From the NCBI RefSeq assembly GCF_002148795.1, contig NZ_MPOB01000009.1, positions 62,001 through 126,000 on the forward strand: a DNA stretch of 64,000 bases. Direction: 5' to 3'. The number at the start of each line of letters is the position of its first letter. The stretch's first letter is position 1. The translations under genes were made by a program, and so were the position numbers. The notes below the pieces were generated by a model, which was not told the origin of the DNA, did no database searches, and saw only the letters and a list, made by a program, of their open reading frames with translations. The stretch is from Oceanibaculum nanhaiense (GTDB lineage: Bacteria > Pseudomonadota > Alphaproteobacteria > Oceanibaculales > Oceanibaculaceae). Positions 49,729 to 57,717 of the stretch are shown here, piece after piece.

Positions 49729-50894
49729 TGGATTTCGCCCTCACCCCCGATCAGGAAATTGTCCGCGAGGCGATCACCCGTATCTGCGCCGGGTTCAATG
49801 ATGATTACTGGCGCGAGAAGGACAAGAGCGGCGATTTCCCGACCGAGTTCTACGACGCCATGGTGAAGGATGGCTGGCTCGGCATCTGCATCCCGGAGGA
49901 ATATGGCGGCTCCGGTCTCGGCGTCAGCGAGGCCACGGTGATGATGCGGGCGATTGCCGAATCCGGGGCCGGCATGAGCGGCGCCTCGGCGGTCCACATC
50001 AATGTGTTCGGCCTCAACCCCGTGCTGGTCTTCGGCACCGAGGAGCAGAAGCACCGCATGCTCACGCCGATGCTGCAGGGCAAGGAGAAGTGCTGCTTCG
50101 CCGTTACCGAACCGAACACCGGCCTGAACACGACGCAGCTGAAGACCCGCGCCGAACGCAAGGGCGACCGATATGTGGTGAACGGCAACAAGGTGTGGAT
50201 ATCGACTGCGCAGGAGGCCCACAAGATCCTACTGCTGGCCCGCACCACCCCGCTGGAGGAGGTCAGCAAGCCCACCCACGGCCTCAGCCTGTTCTATACC
50301 GATCTCGACCGCAGCCGGATCGAGATCCGCGAGATCGAGAAGATGGGCCGCCACGCCGTCGATTCGAACGCGCTGTTCATCGACGATTTCGAGATTCCGG
50401 TCGAGGACCGCATCGGCGAGGAAGGCCGGGGCTTCGAATACATCCTGCACGGCATGAATCCGGAGCGTGTGCTGATCGCCGCCGAGGCCATCGGGCTGGG
50501 CATGCTGGCGCTGCAACGGGCGACACAATATGCCAAGGAGCGCATCGTGTTCAACCGCCCCATCGGCCAGAACCAGGGCATCCAGCATCCGCTGGCGGCG
50601 AACTGGATGGAGCTGGAATCGGCCTGGATGATGGTGCTGAAGGCGGCCTGGGAATATGACAAGGGCCTGCCCTGCGGGGCCGCCGCAAACGCCGCCAAGT
50701 ACCTGGCCGGTGAGGCCGGCTTCAATGCCTGTCAGCAGGCGATCATGACCCATGGCGGCATGGGCTATGCCAAGGAATATCATGTGGAGCGCTATCTGCG
50801 CGAAGTGATGATCCCGCGCATCGCGCCGGTCAGCCCGCAACTCGTGCTCAGCTACATTGCCGAGCGTGTGCTGGGCCTCCCCAAATCCTACTGA
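49728..50894 (+). CDS. Acyl-CoA dehydrogenase (helix-G glutamate type)
   Basis: A 388-residue FAD enzyme that oxidises acyl-CoA to trans-enoyl-CoA. It has the FAD/substrate motifs CFAVTEPNTGLNTTQLKT and KVWISTAQEA. The usual C-terminal catalytic Glu of medium-chain enzymes is replaced by the PRIAPVSPQ segment. However, Glu246 in NPERVLIAAE sits at the position of the helix-G base of isovaleryl-CoA dehydrogenase. This suggests a branched or bulky acyl substrate. Confidence 0.9.
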   Translation: MDFALTPDQEIVREAITRICAGFNDDYWREKDKSGDFPTEFYDAMVKDGWLGICIPEEYGGSGLGVSEATVMMRAIAESGAGMSGASAVHINVFGLNPVLVFGTEEQKHRMLTPMLQGKEKCCFAVTEPNTGLNTTQLKTRAERKGDRYVVNGNKVWISTAQEAHKILLLARTTPLEEVSKPTHGLSLFYTDLDRSRIEIREIEKMGRHAVDSNALFIDDFEIPVEDRIGEEGRGFEYILHGMNPERVLIAAEAIGLGMLALQRATQYAKERIVFNRPIGQNQGIQHPLAANWMELESAWMMVLKAAWEYDKGLPCGAAANAAKYLAGEAGFNACQQAIMTHGGMGYAKEYHVERYLREVMIPRIAPVSPQLVLSYIAERVLGLPKSY

Positions 50895-50899
50895 GCACG

Positions 50900-52171
50900 A
50901 TGAAGCCGGTCTTTGCCGACAATTTCGACATCGCCGCCCATGTCCGGGCCGGCGACCGGGTGATCTTCGGGCAGGCGTCGGCGGAGCCGCTGACCCTGAC
51001 CCGGGCGCTGGTCGCGCGGAAGGCGGGGATCGGCCCTTTCTCGGTCTTTCTCGGCGCCTGTTATTCCGACTGCTTCGCCCCGGAGACGACGGACGGCATC
51101 GCGGTCTCCGCCTATGGCGCGGTCGGCATCGCTGCAAAATTGGCGAAGGCGGGCCGGCTGGAGGTGCTGCCCTGGCATTACAGCGCGCTGAACCGCGCCT
51201 ATGCGGAGGGAGCGCTGAAGGCCGATGTCGTGCTGCTGCAACTCTCGGTCGATCCGAAGACCGGCCGTTACGGGCTTGGTTTCTCGAACGATTATGCGGT
51301 TCTGGCGGCCCGCCACGCCCGCACGGTGATTGCCGAGGTGAACCCGGCAACCCCCTGGACCCACGATGCCGGATTGCCTTCGGAGATCGTACCGGACGTG
51401 CTGGTGGAGGCCGCCTGTCCGCCGCTGGACATTCCGCAACCGCCCATCGACGAGACGTCCCTGGCCATCGCCCGGCATGTCGTGGAGATGATTCCCGATG
51501 GCGCGACGCTGCAATTCGGCGTCGGCAGCCTGCCGGAGGCGGTGATGGCGGCGCTCACCGGCCACCGCGATCTCGGCATCCATTCCGGCAGCATGGGCGA
51601 CCGGCTGGTCGATCTGGTCGAGTGCGGCGCCGTCACCAACGCGCGCAAAAGCCTGGATGCCGGGCGCAGCGTTGCCGGCGTGCTGCTGGGCACGTCCCGG
51701 CTGCGCGATTTCGTGCATGACAATAAGGATTTCTCCCTGCGGCCCGCCGCCCATACCCATGGGCAGGATGTGCTGGCGCGGCAGCGCGGCTTCATCGCGG
51801 TGAATTCCGCCATCGAGGTCGATCTCACCGGCCAGGTGAACGCGGAAGTGGCGAACGGACGCTATGTCGGGGCGGTTGGCGGCCAGGTCGATTTCGTGCG
51901 CGGCGCGAACGAAGCCGAGGGCGGGCGCGCCATTATCGCCCTGCCCGCCACGGCCAGGGGCGGAACGGTCAGCCGCATCGTGGCGAGCGTTGCCAACGTC
52001 ACCACACCGCGCAGTGATGTCGATGCCATCGTCACCGAATATGGCGTGGCCGCCCTGCGTGGTTGTACGCTGGCCGAGCGGGCGCAGCGGCTGATCGCGG
52101 TTGCGGCACCGCCTTTCCGCGAGGAACTCTCTCGCCGCCTGTACGAACAAAACCGGGGGACAAATGCCTGA
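50900..52171 (+). CDS. Acetyl-CoA hydrolase/transferase family (Cat1/RipA-like) CoA transferase
   Basis: A 423-residue CoA transferase of the Cat1/4-hydroxybutyrate CoA-transferase family. It has the catalytic Glu in [13 protein letters not shown] and the glycine-rich [10 protein letters not shown] and [13 protein letters not shown] regions. In Yersinia and Salmonella, RipA of this family is the itaconate CoA transferase. It is followed by an AMACR-like gene, with an 8-base overlap. Confidence 0.88.
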   Translation: MKPVFADNFDIAAHVRAGDRVIFGQASAEPLTLTRALVARKAGIGPFSVFLGACYSDCFAPETTDGIAVSAYGAVGIAAKLAKAGRLEVLPWHYSALNRAYAEGALKADVVLLQLSVDPKTGRYGLGFSNDYAVLAARHARTVIAEVNPATPWTHDAGLPSEIVPDVLVEAACPPLDIPQPPIDETSLAIARHVVEMIPDGATLQFGVGSLPEAVMAALTGHRDLGIHSGSMGDRLVDLVECGAVTNARKSLDAGRSVAGVLLGTSRLRDFVHDNKDFSLRPAAHTHGQDVLARQRGFIAVNSAIEVDLTGQVNAEVANGRYVGAVGGQVDFVRGANEAEGGRAIIALPATARGGTVSRIVASVANVTTPRSDVDAIVTEYGVAALRGCTLAERAQRLIAVAAPPFREELSRRLYEQNRGTNA

Positions 52172-53345
52172 AACCGACCGTAAAGGCCCGCTGGCCGGGC
52201 TGCGTATCCTCGAGTTCGCCGGCATCGGCCCGGCCCCGTTCTGCGCCATGCTGCTGGCCGATATGGGGGCGGAGGTGGTGCGCCTCGACCGGCTGGAGCC
52301 GAGTGGTCTCGGTATTCCGAAGCCGGCCCGGTTCGAGCTGATGAATCGCGGCCGGCGTTCCGTCGCCATCGATCTGAAACAGCCGGAGGGCGTGGCCTGC
52401 GCGCTCGATCTCGTCGGAAAGGCCGACGCGCTGATCGAGGGGTTCCGGCCCGGCACGATGGAGCGCCTGGGGCTGGGGCCGGATGTGTGCCTCGCCCGCA
52501 ACCCGAAGCTGGTCTATGGCCGGCTGACCGGCTGGGGCCAGGACGGGCCGCTGGCGCACAGCGCTGGCCATGACATGAACTATATCGCGCTTGCCGGCAT
52601 GCTGGCCGGCATCGGGCGCGAGGGCGCACCGCCGACGCCGCCGCTCAATCTGGTAGGCGATTTCGGCGGCGGCGGCATGCTGCTGGCCTTCGGTCTGGTC
52701 TGCGCGCTGCTGGAGGCGCAACGCTCCGGCCAGGGTCAGGTGGTCGATGCCGCCATGGTCGATGGCGCGGCGCTGCTCGGCACCATGTTCTTCGGGCTGC
52801 GCGCCGCCGGCATTCATCGGGAGGAACGCGGCCGCAACCTGCTGGATTCCGGCGCACCGCATTATGAGGTCTATGAGTGCGCCGACGGGAAGTACGTCGC
52901 TGTCGCGCCCATCGAGGCGAAGTTCCGCCGCGAGCTGCTGCAGCGCATCGGCTTCGATCCCGCAGTCTTCCCGGATGTCGAGGACAGCACGACCTGGCCA
53001 GAAGCGAAGAAACTGCTGGCCGACCGCTTCGCCGGTAAGAGCCGCGCCGACTGGTGCGCCCTGCTGGAAGGCACTGATTCCTGCTTCGCGCCGGTACTCG
53101 GTCTCAATGAAGCGCCGGAGCACCCGCATAACAGGGCGCGCGATGCCTTCCCCATCATCGGCGGTATCGCCCAGCCGGCCCCTGCCCCGCGCTTCAGCCG
53201 CACCGCACCGCCCCTGCCCACAGCACCGGTTGCCGCCGGCGCCGATAGTCGTGCTGTGCTGGAAGGTTGGGGGCTGGACGCCACGCGCATCGATGCGCTG
53301 TTTGCCTGCGGCGCGGTCGGCAGCCCTGACGAACAATCCCGCTAG
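52164..53345 (+). CDS. Alpha-methylacyl-CoA racemase-like CaiB family protein
   Basis: A 393-residue CaiB-type protein. It has [13 protein letters not shown] and GDFGGGG, matching the His and Asp of alpha-methylacyl-CoA racemase (which epimerises 2-methylacyl-CoA). This argues for a methyl-branched acyl substrate in the operon. The frame is open upstream, but the ATG at 52164 ([18 protein letters not shown]) with a GGGGGA upstream is the start. Confidence 0.9.
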   Translation: MPETDRKGPLAGLRILEFAGIGPAPFCAMLLADMGAEVVRLDRLEPSGLGIPKPARFELMNRGRRSVAIDLKQPEGVACALDLVGKADALIEGFRPGTMERLGLGPDVCLARNPKLVYGRLTGWGQDGPLAHSAGHDMNYIALAGMLAGIGREGAPPTPPLNLVGDFGGGGMLLAFGLVCALLEAQRSGQGQVVDAAMVDGAALLGTMFFGLRAAGIHREERGRNLLDSGAPHYEVYECADGKYVAVAPIEAKFRRELLQRIGFDPAVFPDVEDSTTWPEAKKLLADRFAGKSRADWCALLEGTDSCFAPVLGLNEAPEHPHNRARDAFPIIGGIAQPAPAPRFSRTAPPLPTAPVAAGADSRAVLEGWGLDATRIDALFACGAVGSPDEQSR

Positions 53346-53362
53346 CGAAAAGGAAACCAGCA

Positions 53363-53827
53363 ATGGCCGGGCTTTATTTCGAGGAGTTCTCCGTCGGACA
53401 GGAGTTCCATCACCCGCTGTCGCGCACCGTGACCGAGATGGACAACACCATGTTCAGTCTGCTGACGATGAACCCGCAGCCGCTGCATCTGGACGCGCAT
53501 TTCGCCGCCCAGACGGAATGGGGCGAGCGGCTGTTCAACAGCATGTACACGCTGGGCATCCTGGTCGGCATGACGGTATATGACACCACGCTGGGCACCA
53601 CCGTCGCCAATCTGGGAATGACCGATGTGCGCTTTCCGAAGCCGGTCTTCCATGGTGACACGCTGAAGGCCCATACGAAGGTCGTCTCGCTGCGCGACAG
53701 CAAGTCCCGGCCGGAAGTCGGGCTGGTCGAGTTCGAGCATTGGGCGACCAACCAGAAGGACGAAACCGTGGCGGTCTGCCGCCGCACCGCGATGATGCGG
53801 CGCAAGCCCGCCGCCCAGGAGAAATAA
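53363..53827 (+). CDS. MaoC-family hydratase
   Basis: A 154-residue hot-dog hydratase. The hydratase-type motif is LTMNPQPLHLDAHFA, keeping the Asn and the His; the second part has GTTVANLGMTDVRFPKPVFHGDTL. Such enzymes hydrate enoyl-CoA, including itaconyl-CoA or mesaconyl-CoA (RipB/Ich and Mcd relatives). It is 3 bases upstream of the CitE-like lyase gene, which fits hydration followed by C-C cleavage. Confidence 0.9.
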   Translation: MAGLYFEEFSVGQEFHHPLSRTVTEMDNTMFSLLTMNPQPLHLDAHFAAQTEWGERLFNSMYTLGILVGMTVYDTTLGTTVANLGMTDVRFPKPVFHGDTLKAHTKVVSLRDSKSRPEVGLVEFEHWATNQKDETVAVCRRTAMMRRKPAAQEK

Positions 53828-53830
53828 GAG

Positions 53831-54697
53831 ATGAAGATTCGGTCCCTGCTTTTCGTACCCGGCGACAGCGAGCGCAAGTTCCAGCGCGCCCTGACCTCGG
53901 CCGCCGATGCGCTGATCCTCGATCTGGAGGATTCCGTGGCCGCCGACCAGAAGGAAGGCGCACGCCATACCGTGCGCGCCTCGCTGGACAGTGACCGCAA
54001 CGGCAAGAAGCTGTTCGTCCGGGTGAATGCGCTGGATACCGGTCTGACGCTGGGCGATCTTGCCGCCGTTGTGCCGGGCCGGCCGGATGGCATCATGCTG
54101 CCGAAATGCCAGAATGGCGAGGATGCGAACCGGGTCGCGCTCTATCTCGATGCCTTCGAGAGTGCCGCCGGCATGCCGCTCGGCACCATCAAGCTGCTGC
54201 CGATCGGCACGGAGACGGCGGCCTCGATCTTCGGTCTCGGCAGCTACAAGGGCGCGACTTCGCGCCTGTGGGGGCTGATGTGGGGTGCGGAAGATCTGGC
54301 GGCGACGCTGGGCTCCACCGCCAACCGCGATGCGCAGGGCTTCACCGAACCCTACCGCATGGCGCGCAATTTGTGCCTCGCCGGGGCCGCCGGCGCCGAT
54401 CTGGTGCCGGTCGATACGGTCTATACCGACATCGACAATCTGGAAGGGTTGGCGGTGGAATGCGCCGAGGCGCGGCGCGACGGCTTCCTCGCCAAGGCGG
54501 TCATCCATCCCAAGCATATCGACGCGGTGAACGCGGCCTTCACGCCGAAGCCGGAGGAGATCGACTGGGCGCGCAAGGTTGTGGCCGCCTTCAAGCAGGA
54601 TGGGGCGCTGGGGGTCATCAAGATCGACGGCAAGATGATCGACAAGCCGCATCTGGTCAGCGCCGAGCGCATCCTCAGCCTCGCCGGCACCGCGTGA
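53831..54697 (+). CDS. CitE-like CoA ester lyase
   Basis: A 288-residue TIM-barrel HpcH/HpaI-type lyase of the CitE-like group (malyl-/citramalyl-CoA lyase). It begins MKIRSLLFVPGDSERKFQRAL, has the metal-binding acid LILDLEDSVA, and includes KCQNGEDANRV, GTETAASIFGL and a second metal-ligand region LMWGAEDLAATLG. It cleaves a 3-hydroxyacyl-CoA such as citramalyl-CoA into two acyl products. In rip loci the equivalent is (S)-citramalyl-CoA lyase. Confidence 0.92.
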   Translation: MKIRSLLFVPGDSERKFQRALTSAADALILDLEDSVAADQKEGARHTVRASLDSDRNGKKLFVRVNALDTGLTLGDLAAVVPGRPDGIMLPKCQNGEDANRVALYLDAFESAAGMPLGTIKLLPIGTETAASIFGLGSYKGATSRLWGLMWGAEDLAATLGSTANRDAQGFTEPYRMARNLCLAGAAGADLVPVDTVYTDIDNLEGLAVECAEARRDGFLAKAVIHPKHIDAVNAAFTPKPEEIDWARKVVAAFKQDGALGVIKIDGKMIDKPHLVSAERILSLAGTA

Positions 54698-54707
54698 TTA
54701 TTCGCCT

Positions 54708-55439
54708 ATGACCGTAAGACAGGCCGCCAACGTCCTTGATTTGCTGGAGTTCTTCGCCCGGCGCGGCCAGCCCGCGACCCTGGCGGAGGTGTCAGCGGCG
54801 TTTGGCTGGCCGCGGTCATCCACCTTCAATATCCTGACGACGCTGGCGGAGCGCGGCTTTCTCTACGAGCCGCGTCCGCGCGCCGGCTATTACCCGAGCC
54901 CGCGCTGGATGGCGCTGGCCCAGCAGATCGCGGCGGCGGAGCCACTGCCGGATTTCGCCCGCCCGCTGATCGAGACGCTGTCGGATGAGACCGGTGAGAC
55001 GGCGGCCATCGTCGCGCCGGCCGGCACGCAGACCGTGTTCCTGGACGTGGTCGAATCGCCGGCCTCGATCCGCTATTTCGCGCAGGCAGGCCATCGGCTG
55101 CCGATCCATGCCAGTTCCTCCGGCCGGGCGATCCTCGCGCAATGCCCGAAGAAGGAAAGGCTGGCACTCTATCGCCGCATTGATTTCCAGCGCCACAGCG
55201 ACACCACGCCGCTGACGCCCGATGATGTCGAGACGAAGCTGGCCGAGGAGATGGCGCGCGGCTGGCACAGCAGCTTCGCCGAATTCAGCCCGGACCTCGC
55301 TGGTGTCGCCCTGCCCCTGCCGGTCGGCGAACGGCGGCTGTCCATCGTGATTGCCGGACCGATGTTCCGTATGCAGGACCGGATGGCGGAGATTGCGGCG
55401 ATGGTCAGTGACGCAGTCCGAACAATGGCGATTGGATAA
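54708..55439 (+). CDS. IclR-family transcriptional regulator
   Basis: A 243-residue regulator with an N-terminal winged helix (TLAEVSAAFGWPRSSTFNILTTL) and a C-terminal ligand-binding domain with SSGRAILAQ. It is 10 bases after the lyase gene and probably controls the acyl-CoA operon, with an acid or its CoA ester as ligand. Confidence 0.92.
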   Translation: MTVRQAANVLDLLEFFARRGQPATLAEVSAAFGWPRSSTFNILTTLAERGFLYEPRPRAGYYPSPRWMALAQQIAAAEPLPDFARPLIETLSDETGETAAIVAPAGTQTVFLDVVESPASIRYFAQAGHRLPIHASSSGRAILAQCPKKERLALYRRIDFQRHSDTTPLTPDDVETKLAEEMARGWHSSFAEFSPDLAGVALPLPVGERRLSIVIAGPMFRMQDRMAEIAAMVSDAVRTMAIG

Positions 55440-55485
55440 AATCCGATATATCGGGTTGCCGGAGCGCGACATGCCTGTATCATTC

Positions 55486-55516
55486 TTGACAATCCGTGCT
55501 ATTCCATTGGTATTGT
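55486..55516 (+). promoter_or_regulatory. Possible sigma-70 promoter of the RiPP precursor
   Basis: A perfect -35 hexamer TTGACA is at 55486-55491. A -10-like TATTGT is at 55511-55516 with a long 19-base spacer (a GGTATT at 17 bases is an alternative). The region 55440-55629 between iclR and the precursor is AT-rich compared with the flanks and holds no gene. Confidence 0.4.
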
Positions 55517-55629
55517 TTGATTTGGCGCGGAAGTAATGACAGTTTTTTGTCTGAGAAAGCGCCCGAAAGGGCCGGGACAAAAGAATTTGCGGATGCAGTA
55601 TTTTTCAAATGCCGAAAGGACAGCTCGGA

Positions 55630-56217
55630 ATGTCGGATAATCATAGCCATCGAGTGAGCAGTTTTATCCCACCCGTCTTCAGCCGGTTCGTCGGGGATGA
55701 AGATTTGAGCGCCGCCGGCGATCGTCCGTCGCCATGCTTTTATTCCCGGATCAGCGACGAGGATCTTTCCGCTGCCAGCGCGCCGCCGCCGTGCGGCGGC
55801 TTTCCCTGCCGGATCAGCGACGAGGACCTCTCCGCTGCCAGCGCGGCGCCAATGCCCTGCGCGTTCAGCCGTATCAGCGATGAGGACCTCTCCGCTGCCG
55901 GTAGCGCGGCACGACCGCCTGTTGGACCCTGCGTAACCTCCTGCTGGGTTGGCTCCGATGAAGACCTCTCCGCTGCCGGTAGCGCGGCACGGCCGCCTGT
56001 CGGACCCTGCGTAACCTCCTGCTGGGTTGGCTCCGATGAAGACCTCTCCGCTGCCGGTCTTTCCGCTGCCGGGACGGCCAAGTGCCGGCCATTGGGCTGC
56101 GTAATCGGCGACGAGGATATTTCTTCTGCCGGTATGGTTCGGCCGACGCCCAATTGCTCATGCTATGTGAGCGACGCCGATGAGGAATTGCTGGCTGATT
56201 CCGGTCAGTCGCATTAA
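55630..56217 (+). CDS. Putative multicore RiPP (TOMM) precursor protein
   Basis: A 195-residue protein with no known family. An N-terminal 21-residue segment is followed by seven copies of an eight-residue motif, (S/G)-DEDLSAA in six copies and GDEDISSA in the seventh, at residues 22, 42, 63, 83, 109, 135 and 160, plus a degenerate eighth at 181. All 12 cysteines (36, 55, 60, 77, 101, 105, 127, 131, 152, 157, 176, 178) lie in the 11- to 18-residue segments between copies, usually after Pro or Gly. Each segment ends in Ser/Cys-x-Ile/Val. The ATG at 55630 has AAAGGA upstream; one at 55609 has none. The motif resembles the D/E-rich end of Nif11-type leaders. Context (SagB, YcaO) suggests several cores with thiazole or thiazoline rings. 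Confidence 0.85.
   Translation: MSDNHSHRVSSFIPPVFSRFVGDEDLSAAGDRPSPCFYSRISDEDLSAASAPPPCGGFPCRISDEDLSAASAAPMPCAFSRISDEDLSAAGSAARPPVGPCVTSCWVGSDEDLSAAGSAARPPVGPCVTSCWVGSDEDLSAAGLSAAGTAKCRPLGCVIGDEDISSAGMVRPTPNCSCYVSDADEELLADSGQSH
55693..56193 (+). repeat. Array of eight DEDLSAA-type motifs in the precursor
   Basis: The 24-base coding units start at 55693, 55753, 55816, 55876, 55954, 56032, 56107 and a degenerate one at 56170. Spacings are 60, 63, 60, 78, 78, 75 and 63 bases. They are coding, not a CRISPR: the frame is kept and the units differ by synonymous changes (AGCGACGAG, AGCGATGAG, TCCGATGAA). Confidence 0.9.
55903..56058 (+). repeat. Near-identical 78-bp tandem duplication in the precursor
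   Basis: Bases 55903-55980 and 55981-56058 differ at only two positions (CGA/CGG and GTT/GTC), both synonymous. Each unit encodes one core segment (SAARPPVGPCVTSCWVG) plus the next DEDLSAAG motif, so the fourth and fifth cores are identical. This looks like a recent duplication, probably by unequal crossover. Confidence 0.95.
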
Positions 56218-56233
56218 TTCTGGCCTTCCAATG

Positions 56234-56273
56234 CGCGCCTGCCGGCTGCAAACCGGCGGGCGCGTCTTTGTTT
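56234..56273 (+). terminator. Intrinsic terminator between precursor and sagB-like gene
   Basis: A 12-bp stem (CGCGCCTGCCGG at 56234-56245 and CCGGCGGGCGCG at 56253-56264, one G-U wobble) with a 7-base loop is followed by TCTTTGTTT. It sits 16 bases after the precursor stop. Partial read-through would give much more precursor than enzyme mRNA. Confidence 0.82.
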
Positions 56274-56307
56274 CAGCTTTCCGGATCGCGGTAAAACGGG
56301 GCTCCTT

Positions 56308-57717
56308 GTGACGCATTTCCCCTGTGCCCCTTCCGAATCAATGTCGATTGTCGATGAATTCGGCTACCGGCTGCCGGTGTCGGTGGCATCCGCTACCGTC
56401 GATGCGGGTAATGGAAATCTGATCCTGTCGTTCCGTGACGGCACCGGGCTTTCTCTCGCCGGTCATGGCCGGCATGACGCGGAACTGCTGAACGCCCTGC
56501 TCGGGAATGGGGCAACGCACGCGCAACTCATGGCATTGGCCGGCGACGAGACCGACCAGTATGTCCCGGGATTTCTACGTTCCCTGGCCTTGCGGCAAGC
56601 GCTGGAATGGTTCTTCGGCCCGCCTGAGCAGCCGCTCTGCCACCTGCAAAGCTACAGCGGCACCTATTGCCCTATGCTGATAGCCCTGCCGGACGATGTG
56701 TTGCGCATGCCGCTTTCCCGCTTTGTCAGCCTGCGGCGGCATGGCGATGCCGCGATTCTCGATAATCCGGAAGTTCACGCGCGGCTGACCGTCGCACCGG
56801 CGGGCATAAAACTGCTGGATGGTTTGTTCGACCCCGTCGCCGGGCAGGAGACGAACAATCCGTTCCGTGGCTTTCTGGCCTGTGCCGGATTTCTTGAGTC
56901 GCCGCAGCCGGAACCGGCCGCGCGGGCGGCATGGGAATTTCACGATCTGCAGTTTCACGATGCGACTCGGCAGGCACTGGGGCTGAGACCCATTGCTAAG
57001 CACGACCGGTTGGCCGGGACTTACCCGAAGCCATCGCCGGAAAAGCCGGTGATGTCATCGAACCGTATCGTCCTGCCGGCACCAGCCGACCGGTCATCTC
57101 CGCCATTCGCGCATGTGCTGGCGGCGCGCCGCTCGATTCGCCGTCCGGCTTCCCAGCCCTTGCGGCTTGACGATCTCTCCACCCTGCTGTGGCAGTGCTT
57201 CCGCGCGGCAGATGTGCCGGGTCGTCCCGATGTCCGGCTCTGGCGCCCGGTCCCTGCGGGGGGCGCCATTCATGGGCTTGAGTATTATCTCGGTATCCGG
57301 CGCTGTGACGGGCTGGAAAGCGGGTTCTACCATTATCGGGAACAGGAGCATGCGCTGTATAGGCTGCCCTCGCGCCCGGTTCTTGAGGAGCGGTTATATC
57401 GCACGGCTGCGGGCGCCATGGGCGAAACCGGGACGCCGCCGGATTGCGTCGTCGTCATGGCCAGCCGTCACCCGCTGCTTGCCCGGGAGTATGAGGGCAT
57501 CGCCTATCGGCTGGCGCAGCTGCAGGCGGGGGCGGCGATGCAGACACTCTATCTTGTCGCGACTGCGCTCGGGCTGGCACCCTGCGCCAATGGTACCGGC
57601 GATTCGGCCTTGTTCGAGGCTCTGACCGGCCTGTCACCCTTCGAGGAAACCGCCATCGCCGAGTTTGCCCTGAGTGGCGGGCCGGAAGCGGATGAGGAAA
57701 ACAAGGAAAGCCGATGA
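56308..57717 (+). CDS. SagB-type peptide dehydrogenase
   Basis: A 469-residue protein. The N-terminal 230 residues are a SagB-family extension. The C-terminal 220 residues form a nitroreductase-like FMN domain (ARRSIRRPASQPLRLDDLSTLLWQC is described here by residues 271-296; then GFYHYREQEHALYRL and YEGIAYRLAQLQAGAAMQTL). Such enzymes oxidise thiazolines/oxazolines to azoles in TOMM peptides. Start: the GTG at 56308 has ACGGGG nearby; an ATG at 56341 has no Shine-Dalgarno. The stop overlaps the acetyltransferase start (ATGA). Confidence 0.88.
   Translation: MTHFPCAPSESMSIVDEFGYRLPVSVASATVDAGNGNLILSFRDGTGLSLAGHGRHDAELLNALLGNGATHAQLMALAGDETDQYVPGFLRSLALRQALEWFFGPPEQPLCHLQSYSGTYCPMLIALPDDVLRMPLSRFVSLRRHGDAAILDNPEVHARLTVAPAGIKLLDGLFDPVAGQETNNPFRGFLACAGFLESPQPEPAARAAWEFHDLQFHDATRQALGLRPIAKHDRLAGTYPKPSPEKPVMSSNRIVLPAPADRSSPPFAHVLAARRSIRRPASQPLRLDDLSTLLWQCFRAADVPGRPDVRLWRPVPAGGAIHGLEYYLGIRRCDGLESGFYHYREQEHALYRLPSRPVLEERLYRTAAGAMGETGTPPDCVVVMASRHPLLAREYEGIAYRLAQLQAGAAMQTLYLVATALGLAPCANGTGDSALFEALTGLSPFEETAIAEFALSGGPEADEENKESR

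Noticed and set aside
55693..56193. Regular repeats as a possible CRISPR array
   Set aside because: The repeats keep one reading frame, vary synonymously, have coding spacers of multiples of three and no cas genes nearby.
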